Shown: positions 1 to 11,839 of the stretch, one piece after another
Numbering within the stretch: the first letter of the stretch is position 1
Layout of the letters: the number at the start of each line of letters is the position of its first letter
Assembly: GCF_028372415.1 (NCBI RefSeq)
Contig: NC_092872.1
Coordinates: forward strand, 547,458,205-547,522,204
Direction: 5' to 3'
Length of the DNA stretch: 64,000 nt
DNA from: Notamacropus eugenii
Lineage: Eukaryota; Chordata; Mammalia; Diprotodontia; Macropodidae
The notes under the pieces: generated by a model
What the model saw: only the letters and a program-made list of their open reading frames with translations
What the model was told of the DNA's origin: nothing
Database searches by the model: none
Program-made: the position numbers and the translations under genes

Positions 1-1774
1 CAAGGTTTGACAGGTTCTATCATATTGGAAAGGCGTCAAGTACAGCCCTGGCAACAGAATGAGCCTCCTTTCCAAGAGCCTGCCTAGCTAAGTACAAGGA
101 GGTGCCTCACCATAATGCTGGTCATTTGAGTATGAATTCTTTGGCTGTGGCAACCTAGAAAACAGGGAAAAATGCAAAATGGTCCTTAGTCTTCTGCAAC
201 TGTATTTTACTTGGCAGTTGTAATGGCTGAGTTGTAGAAAACTGGCAGAGGGAGATGTAGAATCTCCATAAACTTTCATTTAACTATTCTTCATCTAAAT
301 AAGAAATTCTTGTCTAGTGACTTAGTGGACAAATGATTAAAGGGAATTGAATCATCCCAATTTTGACATTCTTGCTCTAAACAAAATTAGAAGAATGAAA
401 GAAGTTGCAGCTAAATAGAACGATGGATCATAGGAAAAGACAAATAAAGAACTTGGCAGAAGTAACTTTGTTTTGCATCTAAAGACAACATGAAATATCA
501 TTTCACAAGACATTTAGTCATCTCATATCAGAATGCTCATGATAAAGCAAAAAAAAAACAACAACAAAACCAAACAAATCTCAAAAAACAATAATGAAAA
601 TAATTGCAACATATTGCACCGACATGTATTGCACAGGATGAAGAGGCAAAGAAATTCTATGAAGAATGTGGTGACCTTTAAAATTCAATCAACATGTACT
701 TTGCTATTGAATACAATAATAGTGATAGGTAAAGTTGATGAGTAACATATCAGAAAATATGGATCAGAAATAAGAAAAGAAAAAGGCAAAGACTTTTACA
801 CTGCACAGAAGCCTCAGGCCTATTTATGTATGAAAGGGTCAGGAAATGTGGCTGAGGATTTGTGGAGAAGATAGACTTGTCCTTGACAACGGCTAGTTTC
901 AGTGTCTTTTCTCTGTCTATTCATTTATGTAAGCATCAGGGAAATAGGAGAGTTTAAAAACAGGGGGATGGACTATGGATAGGGTTTTGGAAGAAAGAAA
1001 ATTTGGTCCCTGAAGTGGGGATGCTGCTGTGATTCCGGAGGAGTAGTACTGGTGACAATTCCAACCAGTGTTAGATGAAGGTTCTGGTTCTCTCTGAAAG
1101 AATCTGGGAAGCCCCAGCCAAGGATTTTATCTGAGACAGAAAATGGAGGTGGTAGAGAATATGGTCATGCAATGAAGCTATGTGTTTAGCCTAGTATAGA
1201 GCAGGCCCAAGGATCCCAGAAGAGTGACTCCTCCAGCAAAGATACTGCACTCTGTGAGGAACCCCATGTAATTATCACAAAAATGTATGAGTGCTCTTCA
1301 GTTTCAGGGGTATAAATTGTCCCTTCTTGCACTCCTGTGCACTGATCATGTGTTTTCTCTGTGCATATCTCACTTTAGTTGTGAACTTTATGCCTGTCTA
1401 TTCTCCCTATCAATGCTAGGTTTATTTGTGGAAGAATGTATCACAAATTAATGGGATATATATATATATATATTTATAAAAAAAATTTTTACTGTTATTT
1501 CTGTGAAATAATTTCACTTTTAGCTAATCGTATCCTCTGTCTGACTATTGAAAAGTAACTATATCTGTGAGAACTCATAAGCTATAGTGTTAGGAGTATA
1601 AACCCACAGAGAACCTTGAACCTAGGGATAGTCATTCTCTGGGGAACCCAATCTGTGAGTAAGAGTTGGGAGAGTAGCCTAAAGGGGCCCTACATCTATA
1701 TATCAAATATTTTATTTGAAAAAAACAAGTAGGTTCTGGAAATTGTAATCATTGAATGGGAAAGAGGAAAGAGA
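1..1774. other. Intergenic, no gene seen
   Basis: AT-rich intergenic sequence. I see no open frame with protein-like composition and no splice-bounded conserved exon. A short (TA)n run lies near 1457-1474. No repeat family is recognised with confidence. Confidence 0.5.
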
Positions 1775-2033
1775 ATAAGCATTTATTAAGTGCCTACTAT
1801 GTGCAACGCACTTTACAAATAATATCTCATTTGATCCTCACAACAAACCTAGGAAGTAGGTGCTACTATTCAGGGAGGCATATGCTATTATAGTTGAGGA
1901 AACTGAGGCAAAGAGCAGGTAAGAGATTTGTCCAGAAACACAAAGCCAGAAACTATCAGGTCTTATTTTAATTCAGATCTTCTGACTTTAAGTCCAGTAC
2001 TCTAACCACTGCACCACCTAGCTGGCATCAACA
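1775..2033 (-). repeat. CORE/MIR-type tRNA SINE
   Basis: Read on the minus strand this begins with the tRNA-like head common to marsupial SINEs (GCTAGGTGGTGCAGTGG, near 2015-2030), passes through the 'gaggaaactgaggca' core and ends near 1785 in the complement of 'tattaagtgcctactatgtg'. The copy is diverged. The same head recurs many times in the window, which supports an interspersed SINE. Confidence 0.75.
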
Positions 2034-2619
2034 AAAAAGAATAAAATTATTATATTTGACAGGAAACAACTTGTTATTAACGTGAGAGTCACTTCTGAAT
2101 GAGTTATCTATGTATAGCCAGACCACCAATTTAAGATCAAAATAATACAAAACTAAAAGAATAAAAATGAGGAAAAAGATGCAATTAAAATAACCTAATC
2201 TTGACCTGTTTAAACTAGTTATTGATGATGAAAAATAGAAATTGACAAAGGAAAGGATACAAACATAGGCTGCAATAATTTCATACTGACATTTAACTAA
2301 AATAAATCAATTATCATTATAAGGAGACTAAACAAGTCTAAAAAACACTTTGATCAGCAAATACTTGATTTATTTGCCAAGCAGGAAGATATAGTAGTAA
2401 AGACAACACTAGATTAGAATATAAACTTGTTTATATGATGAAGATGATGGACGATGATGAGCAGTATTGCTCCATAAACTAGACAGAGGAAGTGGAAACC
2501 AAAACCAATTTAAAGAAAAATGAGAAACTCAACAAAGCAAAAGTACTTAAGGAAAAAATTGGAAAAACAACAAACGAAAAGTGGAAAAGATCTTCAAGGT
2601 TTTATAACAAATCTTTTGG

Positions 2620-2950
2620 TTTTTTTTTTCTTTTTGGATGTCAAGGAAAATGGAGTCACCATACTTAGACTTTAACATCAGATTGCCTTTGATAGTTTAA
2701 AAAAAAGTCCTTTTTACCACACAGTCTTCCAGGCAGTCCTGTTTGTGGAAAACATCATGTTGGTTGTGAAAAACCCTAGTATATTACAAAGTCTTCTGGA
2801 GGAGGACTATAACCACTCAAAAGAATTTGACTTAACCATCTATCCAGGAAAAAGCCAAATGGATAGAGAATGTCTATTGCCCAGATTATAAAATGAGGTT
2901 GGATGGGCGACTGATTTAGACCCCATCTCACAGTACTTACCTATGTGTAT
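2620..2950 (+). mobile_element. RTE (BovB-like) LINE ORF2 fragment
   Basis: The forward translation around 2855-2935 gives, after frame shifts, a stretch like YCPDYKMRLDGRLI followed by a serine/tyrosine/leucine-rich segment. This resembles the end of the reverse-transcriptase domain of RTE/BovB LINEs (family pattern W-x-K-N-x-Y-C-P-D-Y). Stops and frameshifts show it is dead. RTE LINEs are the likely mobilisers of the RTE-tailed SINEs seen elsewhere in this window. The flanks at 2620-2850 are assigned by continuity only. Confidence 0.55.
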
Positions 2951-3025
2951 GCATGCATGTAAGTACGTACATACATATGTATGTATATGTGTATATGCAC
3001 ACATACGTGTGTGTGTGTGTATAAT
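2940..3025. repeat. Imperfect (TACA/TG)n simple repeat
   Basis: Alternating purine-pyrimidine stretch with TGTATGCATGCATG, ACATACATATGTATG and a terminal (GT)n near 3008-3021. It also makes short, meaningless open frames. Confidence 0.8.
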
Positions 3026-3229
3026 ATAAACCTTCATAGTCAGTGTTAATATACTCTGGTAGCCTCATAATGTCCTAATGTAGAGAAGAAGACTCCAGCA
3101 CATTGTCAATGCCCTATGGCAAACTTTTGGGAGGATACAGACAAACGTCACCCAAGACAGACAGGTTTTGGTCTACTTCAGTGGGGGACGTACATATCAA
3201 TGAGATTACAGACCTCTTTGAGTAATATT

Positions 3230-3960
3230 TGGAATTCCTCCACTTCTTTAAAGTCACACAGATACACTACTTCAAGCCTTAATAGTCTCTTTCTTAGATT
3301 TTTGTAGTAGTCTCCTAATAGTTTTCCTGTCCTCAATTTCTTTCCTCTCTAATCTAGCCTTCACACAGCTGTCAAAATTATCTTACAAATTCCTTCTTTT
3401 ATACTGCTTCCCTTCAGATATTTTATGAACCAGCAAAACTGAACTGTTAACTGTTCTCTGATTTCATCAGACCCTCTTCCAACTCCAGACTTGAATAAAT
3501 TCATACATACACACATACAGAAACAGACAATACACATATACACTCTTATGTATACACAACCACACAAATACATACAAATAAACACATAAACATACCCCTA
3601 GGTGTGTATTCCTTCCTTATCTCTGCCTGTTAAACTCTTTCTTTGCTTCCTAACCCTCTCATACTTGTCACTTCCTCTGTGAATGCCTCCCTGATCTCAG
3701 TGAAAAGTGATCTCTCTCAGTTTTCTCATTGAACTTCAGATCTCTATTTACCCTTATTACATTCTACTTTGTATCATGCTTTTACCCCCCATATTTTCCC
3801 ATATCCAATATATTTCCCATATCCTTCTGCCAATTAGATTATAAGAGGCTTGATGACAGGGACTGTTGTTTACATCCCTTACATTAAGCATGTTGCCTTC
3901 CATATAATGTAGGAACTTAATACATGATTATTGAATTACATTGAATTGTTCAGACATCAG
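3230..3960 (+). mobile_element. L2 LINE 3' end, diverged
   Basis: Sense L2-like 3' region. It has the late ORF2 pyrimidine-rich stretch, then 'attagattataagaggcttgatgacagggact' style sequence near 3834-3866 and a terminal 'ggaacttaatacatgattattgaa' near 3911-3938, matching the L2 ending 'agtaggcacttaataaatgnttgttga'. A CA-rich simple repeat at 3500-3595 interrupts it. Confidence 0.65.
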
Positions 3961-3964
3961 ACAA

Positions 3965-4130
3965 TTGAAATAGCATTGGTTCTAGAATCAGAAGACTTGG
4001 GTTCTGATACTTACTGCCTTAAGACAATTATTTTTTCTCTTTGGGCTTCAGTTTCCTCAACTGCAAAATGAGGGGGAATGTGACCTCCGGGATCACTTTC
4101 AGCTCTACATTAATGGGCCTGTGCTTTTAG
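3965..4130 (+). repeat. MIR/CORE-type SINE
   Basis: Sense copy: 'tctagaatcagaagacttgggttc' near 3980, then 'cagtttcctcaactgcaaaatgag' near 4050-4073, the standard MIR-like order. It lies directly after the L2 3' end. Confidence 0.7.
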
Positions 4131-4139
4131 GTGATAAAA

Positions 4140-4780
4140 ATCTCAACTAGAGTGGAGGCAGTAGTGGAAAAGGAAAAGACAGGTGTGTGACACATTGCAA
4201 AATATAAAATGACAGGAATTAATGACTTCATGAGTGGTATGAAGAGACAATAGGGAAAGACGATTCACAGATGACTGAGGTTTTGAATCTAGGTAAACAC
4301 TATTCATAAAAATAGGAAGTTAAGAGGAAGACTTGGTTGGGAGATGAGAGTTAATGAGTTTTAGATACATTGGGTCTGAGGTGTTAATAGGACACCCCAG
4401 TGGAAACATCTAGCAAACAGTTTGAAATGCTGCAATAGAGCTGAGGAGAGAGGATAGGACTGAAGATATGAAATGTTAGTCATCTCAATAAAGATAACAG
4501 ATGAAGTTGTGGGAGTAGATGAGATCATTGAGCAGAAGAGGCTAGACTGGGAAGGAAAAGGCTTGGTTCATGACAATGGAACCCTGGGGAACTCCGACAC
4601 TTAACACACTGGAAGAAGGGGAAATTCTAGGGGAAAGTAAAAAGAATGATCAGAAGAGGAGGAGAACCCAGGTAGTAGAGTATCACAAAAGCCAAGGGAA
4701 CACAGAGTTGGAAAAAGGAAGGAGTGGTCAAAATCATCAAATGCTGCAGGCCAAGATGAAGAAGAACTAAGAAAAGAAAT
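4140..4780. repeat. Unclassified old interspersed repeat
   Basis: Purine-rich sequence with phrases such as 'acaccccagtggaaacatctag' and 'aatggaaccctggggaactcc' that I associate with an old mammalian interspersed repeat. I cannot name the family. The 66-codon forward frame at 4570-4770 falls inside it and is lysine/glutamate-rich purely from composition, so it is not called as a gene. Confidence 0.35.
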
Positions 4781-4867
4781 GCTGATCTAGTGATTAGAGT
4801 TTATTTATGGCTTTCATTCTATAACATTACAACTGCTCACTATGTGCCAGAAATTTTGCTAAGTACT

Positions 4868-5112
4868 GAGAATGTTATTGTTCAGTTGTGTCCAGCTCTT
4901 CATCAATCCCATCCTTACCCTCTGTAATTTTTTTCCTTGGCAAAGATACTGCCGTTTTCTTCTTTAGTTCATTTTACAGATTAGAAAACTAAGACAAAGA
5001 GGGTTAAGTGACTTGCCCAAGATCACACAGCTAGTAATTGTTTGAAGCCACATTTGAACTCAGGTCTTCCTCTAGGCCCAGAGCTCTATCCACTATCTCA
5101 CCTAGCTGCTTA
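4868..5112 (-). repeat. RTE-tailed tRNA SINE
   Basis: The plus strand starts with the complement of an RTE/BovB-type tail (TTGTTCAGTTGTGTCCAG, near 4879) and ends with the complement of the tRNA-derived head (TATCCACTATCTCACCTAGC, near 5087). A 'taagtgacttgcccaagatcacacagctag' core lies between. Other copies are at 16585 and 32996. Confidence 0.85.
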
Positions 5113-5124
5113 AGAGGTGTATAG

Positions 5125-5625
5125 GGTGTTCAGGGAAGACTACCACCTCTGGTGAGAGGGTTTGCCAGGCCCTTTTTAGGGCTACTCATTTGGTGTCCAC
5201 CTTTCCCACAACTCTCACCTGTGGCTCTATGAAGCTACAGCATGTGCAGCAGCCACCCCTAGTAAGACCATGTCAGCAGACAGGCTAAACTAAGTTCAGA
5301 ATAACTCATGGACCTCAAACCCATTGATGAGTTAGCCAAATGTGCAGATGAGAACAATTTGTTCCAGTGGCTATGAAGGTGACTGAAGCAGGTGCTATGG
5401 AGCACTTAGAGCTTGGCCAGACATCAAAGTCATCCAGTGCACCCTGGACCATTACCAGTCATCTCCACTTTTGTGTTGCCAGTGGACTTCCATGACTCTG
5501 AATGAGACAGCCAGGCTGATGACTTTGTGAAACTCTACTTCATTTAAATTTAATTCATGAGCAAGTCAAGACATCACCTTGTGATGTCATTGGTCCTCTG
5601 AAAATGAAAGACAAAAAGCAATATG
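5125..5625 (+). mobile_element. RTE LINE or RTE-SINE 3' region
   Basis: It ends 'caagtcaagacatcacc...tgatgtcattggtcctctgaaaatgaaagac' near 5563-5612, which is the reverse complement of the tail seen in the SINEs at 10095, 16132 and 16859. The longer 5' body (from about 5130) looks like the 3'-untranslated part of the parent RTE element. It is probably untranslated sequence only. Confidence 0.55.
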
Positions 5626-6114
5626 AAAACAGTTTCAACTGAGTGATGAAGGCAGAAGCCAAATTTCAAGGCATCAAATGAGATAATGAATGTAGAGAAC
5701 TTTGTTAACTTTAATACATAAAGGTGGTACAGAAATGAGGGTTATTAATTTCATTGACATTGATTTTTATTTCATTTTCTAATTTCTATTTTCTTTCCCC
5801 AATTTAAATGAGAAGAGAAAAACAAAAATAATTAAAATACATTCCCACCTTTCCCATATCTAAAAATGTATATCTCATTATATATCTTGAATCCATGGAA
5901 GTAAGAAATGAATCCATAAAAATATTTAGAGCAGCTGGTGGTATGTGGTACTATATGGTGGTACAGAACTGGAAAGTAGGAGTGTGCACGTTTGTTATTG
6001 TAATCATTGTTCACCTTATCTTTTTTTTTTTTTTATGGAGTTCAGATAGAAATTGTCCTGGAACAATGTGCTATCGTGCTATTTTTCTTTTAATATTTTT
6101 CTTTAATATTCTTT

Positions 6115-6250
6115 GAGAGTTACCTAGAGCACTAAAAGGTTACGTGATTTACCCATGATGAAACAGCCAATATATGTCAGAGGTGAGACTTGAACCTATC
6201 ATTTCCTGACTTTGACAGCAGCTCACTAGCTATTATGCTCCACTGCTTCT
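6115..6250 (-). repeat. tRNA-headed SINE fragment
   Basis: Complement of the shared SINE core: 'ttacccatgatgaaacagcc', 'gaggtgagacttgaacc', then a degraded head near 6230-6245. Strongly diverged. Confidence 0.55.
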
Positions 6251-7990
6251 GACAAGACTATTTCTCATATTTTTTCATTCTTTTTTACATTCAACAAACA
6301 TTGCCTACTAAGCTTAAAGCACTAGATTAGGCAATGAAAATACACAGAAAAAAATAGTTCTTATTCTCAAGAACCTTCATAAGGTAACTCTTTAAGATTC
6401 TAATTGTTTTAGAAGGTGGTGACCTACACTAGTAGAGGGAATTTCCTCATCTAAAAGTTCCCTATACTAATGAAATCATAGGTACAGTCTCTATCCCTAC
6501 TTAATATTCTATATTGTTAAGAGGAAGATAAAATAACTATTTTTGTAACTGAATAAAAGGATCAAGATGATATTGCAGAGAATCAGAGAATCAAAGATGA
6601 AACATACCACCCATCTCCTGCTATAGAAATGATGGATGTAAAATGCAAAATGATACATATATATATTTGGAAATGATCCATGTGGAACTTTTTCTCTAGA
6701 TACTGCATTTTATTATGAGAATTTCCTATTTCTTTTAATAAATGAATGAGAGGAGAGGAGGAGATAATAAATGATTATGCAAATAAGTGATTAAAAACAC
6801 AAATAACTGAAGATGGTATGTATGTGTGTGCGTCCATGTGTGTGTTTGTACGTGTGCATGTGTGTGTGTTACTGAACGATAAGCTCATCTTCTGCCTTAT
6901 AGGATCATTCAAAGCATTTCTAGAAACAATTCCTGTACTTGATAGGGCAACAGAGACAATTATGTATCTCATCCTGTTCCCCCATGGTTTTGATTAACTC
7001 CATTAAATATCTATAGTTTGAAAACTTTTTATTCTACACAGCTTGGAAGTTATTAGTTTTGGGTATGGTGATGTCTAATAAAAAGAAAGGTTATGTTTAA
7101 AATTTGGTAGATCAGTGTCATGTCTAGGTAATTGTATCTTCCACCTTGATAGTCACATATCCTTTGGGTATAGATTTTGCCTTTGTTTCTTTTGTGTTTA
7201 TACTTTCCTAATTTTTGGTAAATGAATACTCTGGTGAGAATATTTGGTAAGACCAAAACATCTATCAAAGCCATCGGAGATCTAATTGGCAACTGGAATC
7301 GAGGGCATCAGCTGTCTGCTCCAGTGAGGAGCCAATGTACTAGCTGGGTGACTTGCCTGACCCAGCCCAGCAATATATTTACCCCTTAATTGAGACATCA
7401 CATTCTTGAAGAAGCAACTACAGTTGAGCAAATGGAGTGTCTTATCCTGAAACAAATTTATTGAGGACTCTAAAAAGCTAGGAAAAAACTGCCAAGGTCA
7501 GGAATCATGAAGCACTGCTCATTGCCACATATTCCCTACATATGTGCCTTATTACACTTGTTCTTGAAGTTTGAAGCTCCAATCCTAGGGAGAGAGTGAA
7601 TCCCCTGGTTTGGTAGGAGGAATTGTTTTCAACTACTGTACCTGCTATACATTCTCAGTAAATGTACTCTTGTAAAAACTAATCAGTGTCAACTGGTTGA
7701 TCAATAATGGTGAACACACTCTATGGTGACTTGATGAATGGCAGTACTAGAAACCCTAACTCCTCAGAGTAACCCTTAGAGCTCTGAGCTGAGTAACACT
7801 TTTTGACCTCCAGGGAATCTAGTCTGTTAGTCCATTGCAAGTTGGGAGAATGATCTCAGAAAAGATGATATATCTGTAAAGAAGACTTACATCATTGTGT
7901 AGATACAGAAAATTCCCTTGAAGCTTTGGTTTTATTTCACTTTTCTAGACTTATCTGTTAAGACACTTTCCCATAGGTTATTATGCAGTT
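6251..7990. other. Intergenic, mostly unassigned
   Basis: No gene seen. A short piece at 6290-6400 resembles the widespread 'tatgctaagcactggggatacaaag' repeat. (TATG/TG)n simple sequence lies at 6818-6870 and is the source of a spurious Thr/His-rich reverse frame. The 79-codon reverse frame at 7053-7292 has no recognisable homology and no promoter or splice context. Confidence 0.45.
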
Positions 7991-7992
7991 AA

Positions 7993-8110
7993 ATGGTCAG
8001 TAAAATGGAGAAGACCTGAGTTCCAATTCTATCTCTCCCACAAGCTGGAAAGTCAAGTGACCTTTTGATGCCTCAGCTTCTTTATCTTGAAAGGATAATA
8101 AGAACTCAAG
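7993..8110 (+). repeat. MIR/CORE-type SINE fragment
   Basis: Sense: 'aagacctgagttccaattct' near 8011, a degraded 'gtcacttaacc' segment, and 'cctcagcttctttatct' near 8070. Confidence 0.6.
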
Positions 8111-8334
8111 ATTATATCAAGAACTTGCCTGACTTGAACCTTAGCCACAGGCTTCTTGGCCGTCTCTTCAACTAATTTGAATTATTCCATTCTTTTTTTT
8201 TAAGGTCATGTCACAAGGTATTGAAATCTAGTCTGGCTTCTATTTTTTTCAATAGGATCTAGATATTCCTCATAATCAGAAACCCTGGCAAAGAACATCT
8301 GTCTTACCCTTTCATCCTTCAGATGAGGAAACAA

Positions 8335-8450
8335 AGGCCCACAGAAGTTAAGTGACTTACTCAAGACTACACAGTAGTCTTAATAAGCAAGTGAGCCAGG
8401 CTTTGAAGCCAGGTCTGTTGACCCCAAAGCCAGTGGTACTTTTTCTGCAT
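8335..8450 (-). repeat. tRNA-headed SINE fragment
   Basis: Complement of the SINE core, 'agttaagtgacttactcaagactacacag' near 8345-8373, followed by a 'gaccccaaagccagtgg' segment. The reverse ORF here is a by-product. Confidence 0.55.
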
Positions 8451-8474
8451 TGTTTTCCTCTACATAGTTGTTGA

Positions 8475-9095
8475 AGGGATACAATTCTCAACAAGTTGCT
8501 CCTCTGCTCAAGGAGCTCCCATGGCTTCCTATTGACTCTAAGATCAAACATAAATTCTTCTGTTTAACATTTAAAACTCTGCATAGCTTGGCTCAAAATA
8601 CCTTTCCAGCCACATTATATATTACCCCTCTCAATTCACTCAATTCTAAAGCCAGACTGGGCTTCTTGCTTCATGAGACATTCAGTCTCTTGTCAGTTAA
8701 TTTGCACAGGCCATCCCCCATGCCTGAAATGCACTTCCTCCTCATTTCCATCTTTTGGAATCCTTAGCAAAGTTGTCCCAAAATGCCATCCCTACACAAT
8801 GTCATTCTTGACCCCTCCCCCCCACTCCCTGCCTTCATCCTACCCCCCCCCCCCCATGCTTGGGTCTACTGCATAAAATGATCGTGTAGTTGTTTTGTGT
8901 GTGGATGTATCTGCATATATGTATATATAATACACACATATATGCATGTATATGTATGTATACACACATGTTGTTTCATCTGAAAAAAATTAAACTTCTT
9001 CAGGGCAAGAACTGTTTGACTTTTGTCTTTTCCATCCTTGGAATCTTGCATAGTGTCCAGCAAATAGCTGAGGTTTAATAAAGTGCATGTTGACT
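8475..9095 (+). mobile_element. L2 LINE 3' end
   Basis: Well-preserved sense L2 3' region: 'ctcccatggcttcctattgactctaagatcaaa' near 8516, 'ccatcccccatgcctgaaatgcac' near 8711, then the polyadenylation-proximal 'cttcagggcaagaactg' (8997) and 'aggtttaataaagtgcatgttga' (9071). A poly-C run (8843-8855) and a (TA/CA) expansion (8895-8970) have grown inside it. Open frames at 8468-8876 are L2 3' end remnants, not genes. Confidence 0.85.
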
Positions 9096-9184
9096 GATAT
9101 GATACTGCTTCTGTGCCCCCTTGTCTGAATGGACATCAGACACCTCTAGTTACATCAAGAACTTTCCCTTGGCTTTCCTTCTCT

Positions 9185-9310
9185 CACCCTTAATTCCAAG
9201 GATAAGGATAGCTAGCAGACAGACAGATGGATAGGTATAGATAGAAAGAGAGAGGTGGATGGATAGAGAGATAGAGCTTATTATGTGCCAGGTATGGTGC
9301 TAACCCATGG
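9185..9310. repeat. GATA-rich simple repeat plus SINE end
   Basis: Imperfect (GATA/GACA)n from 9208 to 9278, followed by 'ttattatgtgccaggtatggtgctaa', the start of the widespread marsupial SINE or MIR 3' region. Confidence 0.6.
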
Positions 9311-9584
9311 AAATATATATATAAGTAAGTAAGACAGTTGCCTTCTTAAGGAGCCTAAATTCTAATGGGGGAAGACATCACAAGAAGGGGAGCTAGATAA
9401 AGGAGGTATGCCTGTGGAGGTATAGTGTTGGCATGGCTGAGAAGTGGCTCCTGACAAAACATCAAAGCTGTAGGACCCAGGGATAGAGCTCAAAGTTGTG
9501 ATGTGGGTAGGATAGATGGGGTAGGGGTAGAGATGAGGATAATGCCCAGAATATAGGCAACATGGTGAGGAGACAGCTGGAAAG

Positions 9585-9975
9585 TTTTAATATGTATTTC
9601 TCTCATTTTTATTGACTTGGATTCTCTTTTCATGTCATTGTTGAGAATTTACTTTTCTTCTTTTGAGAACTGCCTCTTCAAAACTATTATGGAATTGTTC
9701 TTATCCCTATATATTTGAATAAGTTCCCTATATATCTTTGATATTAGGACTTATCAAGAAAACCTGTTGCAAATATTTTACCAATTAATTATTTCTTTCT
9801 AATTTTTGCTGAATTGATTTTGTTTATTAAAAGTTTTAAATTTTATGCAATCAAAAGTACCTGTTTTATTTCCTGTGATCCTCTCTAGCTTTTATTAGGT
9901 CAAGAACTCTTCCTTTAACCATAGTTATGAAAAGTATCTCCTTCCCTGATCTTCTAATTTGTTTATGATGTGACC
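9585..9975 (-). mobile_element. L1 fragment, antisense
   Basis: The plus strand matches the order seen in antisense mammalian L1 near the end of ORF2: 'cttcttttgagaactgcctcttc', 'tccctatatatctttgatattaggacttatca', 'attaaaagttttaaattttatgcaatc', 'tagcttttattaggtcaagaactc'. Old and truncated. Confidence 0.6.
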
Positions 9976-9984
9976 TTTTATAAA

Positions 9985-10028
9985 TCTATCTATCTGTCTA
10001 TCTATCTATCTATCTATCTATCATCTAT

Positions 10029-10083
<55 letters not shown>
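9985..10083 (+). repeat. (TATC)n microsatellite
   Basis: About 25 copies of a TCTA/TATC tetranucleotide with two interruptions (TGTC near 9996 and CATCTATT near 10021). It abuts the SINE that starts at 10095. Confidence 0.97.
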
Positions 10084-10094
10084 ATGTATCTTGT

Positions 10095-10408
10095 TAGTGT
10101 GTTCGTCCTTCGTTGCCGAAGAAAACTATGCCATCAGAGAAACCATGACATGACTTGCAATTGACTTTGTTTTGAGTGAGGGAGGGCTGTACAGGCCACC
10201 AGCCTCACTTCTCCAGAGCCATCTGAATCCAGTGACCAGATATTCATCAGGATGACTGGAGATGACCCAGGATGAGGCAATTGGGGTTAAGTGACTTGCC
10301 CAAGGTCACACAGCTTAGTGAGTGTCAAGTGTCTGAGATGAGATTTGAACTCAGGTCCTCCTGACTCCTGTACTGGTACTCTATCCACTGCACCACCTAG
10401 CTGTCCTC
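10095..10408 (-). repeat. RTE-tailed tRNA SINE, near full length
   Basis: The most complete copy of this family in the window. The plus strand begins with the complement of the tail, 'gttcgtccttcgttgccgaagaaaactatg' (10102), then 'gagtgagggagggctgtacagg', 'catcaggatgactggagatgacccaggatgag', 'ttaagtgacttgcccaaggtcacacagct', and ends in the complement of the tRNA head, 'ctctatccactgcaccacctagctg' (10380). Confidence 0.9.
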
Positions 10409-10609
10409 ATCTAGTACGCATCTGGAGCTTATTGAGTTATATAGTATGAATATTTTTCTAATCCTAATGTCTATTAATTCTTCAGCAGGTGTTGTCCAAC
10501 AATGAGTCCTTACCCCAGAAAGAAAAGTGTTTGGAAAAGATAGAAATATGAGTTTTTCTAACAGGAGCAATTTTGTCTAAGCTCTTTCTTTGACCCTATT
10601 TTGGGCTCT

Positions 10610-10745
10610 AGGATAATAATAACAGACATTTTTATAGGGCTTTAAGCTTTGCAAAGTACTTTGTAGATATAACCTCATTTGATCCTCAGAACTGCATCAT
10701 GAGTTACATGCTATTATTACCATCCCTGTTTTAGAGATGGAGCAT
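10610..10745 (-). repeat. MIR/CORE-type SINE fragment
   Basis: 'gctttgcaaagtactttgtagatataacctcatttgatcctca' followed by 'ttagagatgg', the complement of the MIR-like 3' half. Confidence 0.6.
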
Positions 10746-11173
10746 TCACTTTGGACTAATTCTCTTAACTCATGCTGAACTAGCAGGCCAGGTTCCCCAG
10801 AGAATAATCACTTCTGCTTCCCTCTAAGGTCTAGAGGTAACTTAGGGTTTGGGGGTTTTCCTACTATAATTCATGAACTCTCCTTTTGGTGTGCTCCCCA
10901 ACATTGATAGGTTCTAGTGAGCATTAATTAACCTTTAATATTCAATAAATTTTTATTAGGTGCCTATTCGGTGCCAGGAGATAAAAATACAAAAAAGAAA
11001 GACACATATACATATGTGTATGTACACATATGTGTGTATATACAAAAACATATATATGTATATACACCTGCAAATACATGTATACACATAAACTTTACGG
11101 ATACCAATTTTCTTATTTAATATATTAACAAGACAGAACAGGTATATAAGCACAATAAGTAACTGATACATAC

Positions 11174-11285
11174 TACCATGGCATAGTGAATAGAGTGCTG
11201 GACTTAGAGACAGGAAGACTTGAGGACAGATCCTGTTTCAGGCACGTAATAGACGTACAATCCTGGGCAAGTCATATAGCCATTA
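11174..11285 (+). repeat. tRNA-headed SINE
   Basis: 'atagtgaatagagtgctggacttagagacaggaagacttgagg...ctgggcaagtcat': the sense tRNA-like head of the marsupial SINE family. The forward frame at 11186-11386 starts inside it and is spurious. Confidence 0.75.
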
Positions 11286-11801
11286 CTACTATATGTATAA
11301 ACATCATGGTCCAACATACTTATACAGGATTTATTACTTTAAATTTAACCCTTTTATTATTTAAAGATCCCTTATTGACCAGGTAAATGTACATATATAA
11401 AATATTTACAGATATATGAAAATGATTCTTTATTTTTAACCTAATTCTTCTACTGTTAAAAGGATCCTTTATTAACTATGGTGAGAATCCCTTGGAATCT
11501 GGTTTCCCACACTATTGGTTTTTCATATTTAAATATTCCCTTTTTTCCCTTCCTTTATTGGTCAGAGCAATAGCTTAGTATTTATGTGTAATATATGTAC
11601 ATATCTATGACACATGCCATCTATTATACATACTACATATTATCACAATTATTGTACATTAGTACATTTGTATATATATGCATACATACTTATAATAGTA
11701 CTTATATAACACACTTTTATATACATTGTTATAATATATTAGATGTTGTATATAAAATACACTTATGTGTTTATATATATTACAGATACTATGTACATGT
11801 A

Positions 11802-11803
<2 letters not shown>

Positions 11804-11837
<34 letters not shown>
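11804..11837 (+). repeat. (TG)17 microsatellite
   Basis: Pure TG dinucleotide run. The surrounding 11590-11800 is TA/CA-rich low-complexity sequence and explains the Tyr/Ile/His-rich forward frame at 11595-11927. Confidence 0.97.
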
Positions 11838-11838
<1 letters not shown>

Positions 11839-11839
11839 A

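Noticed and set aside
10002-10130. CRISPR-like regular repeats at the TATC array
   Set aside because: A tetranucleotide microsatellite with no spacers, in a mammalian genome.
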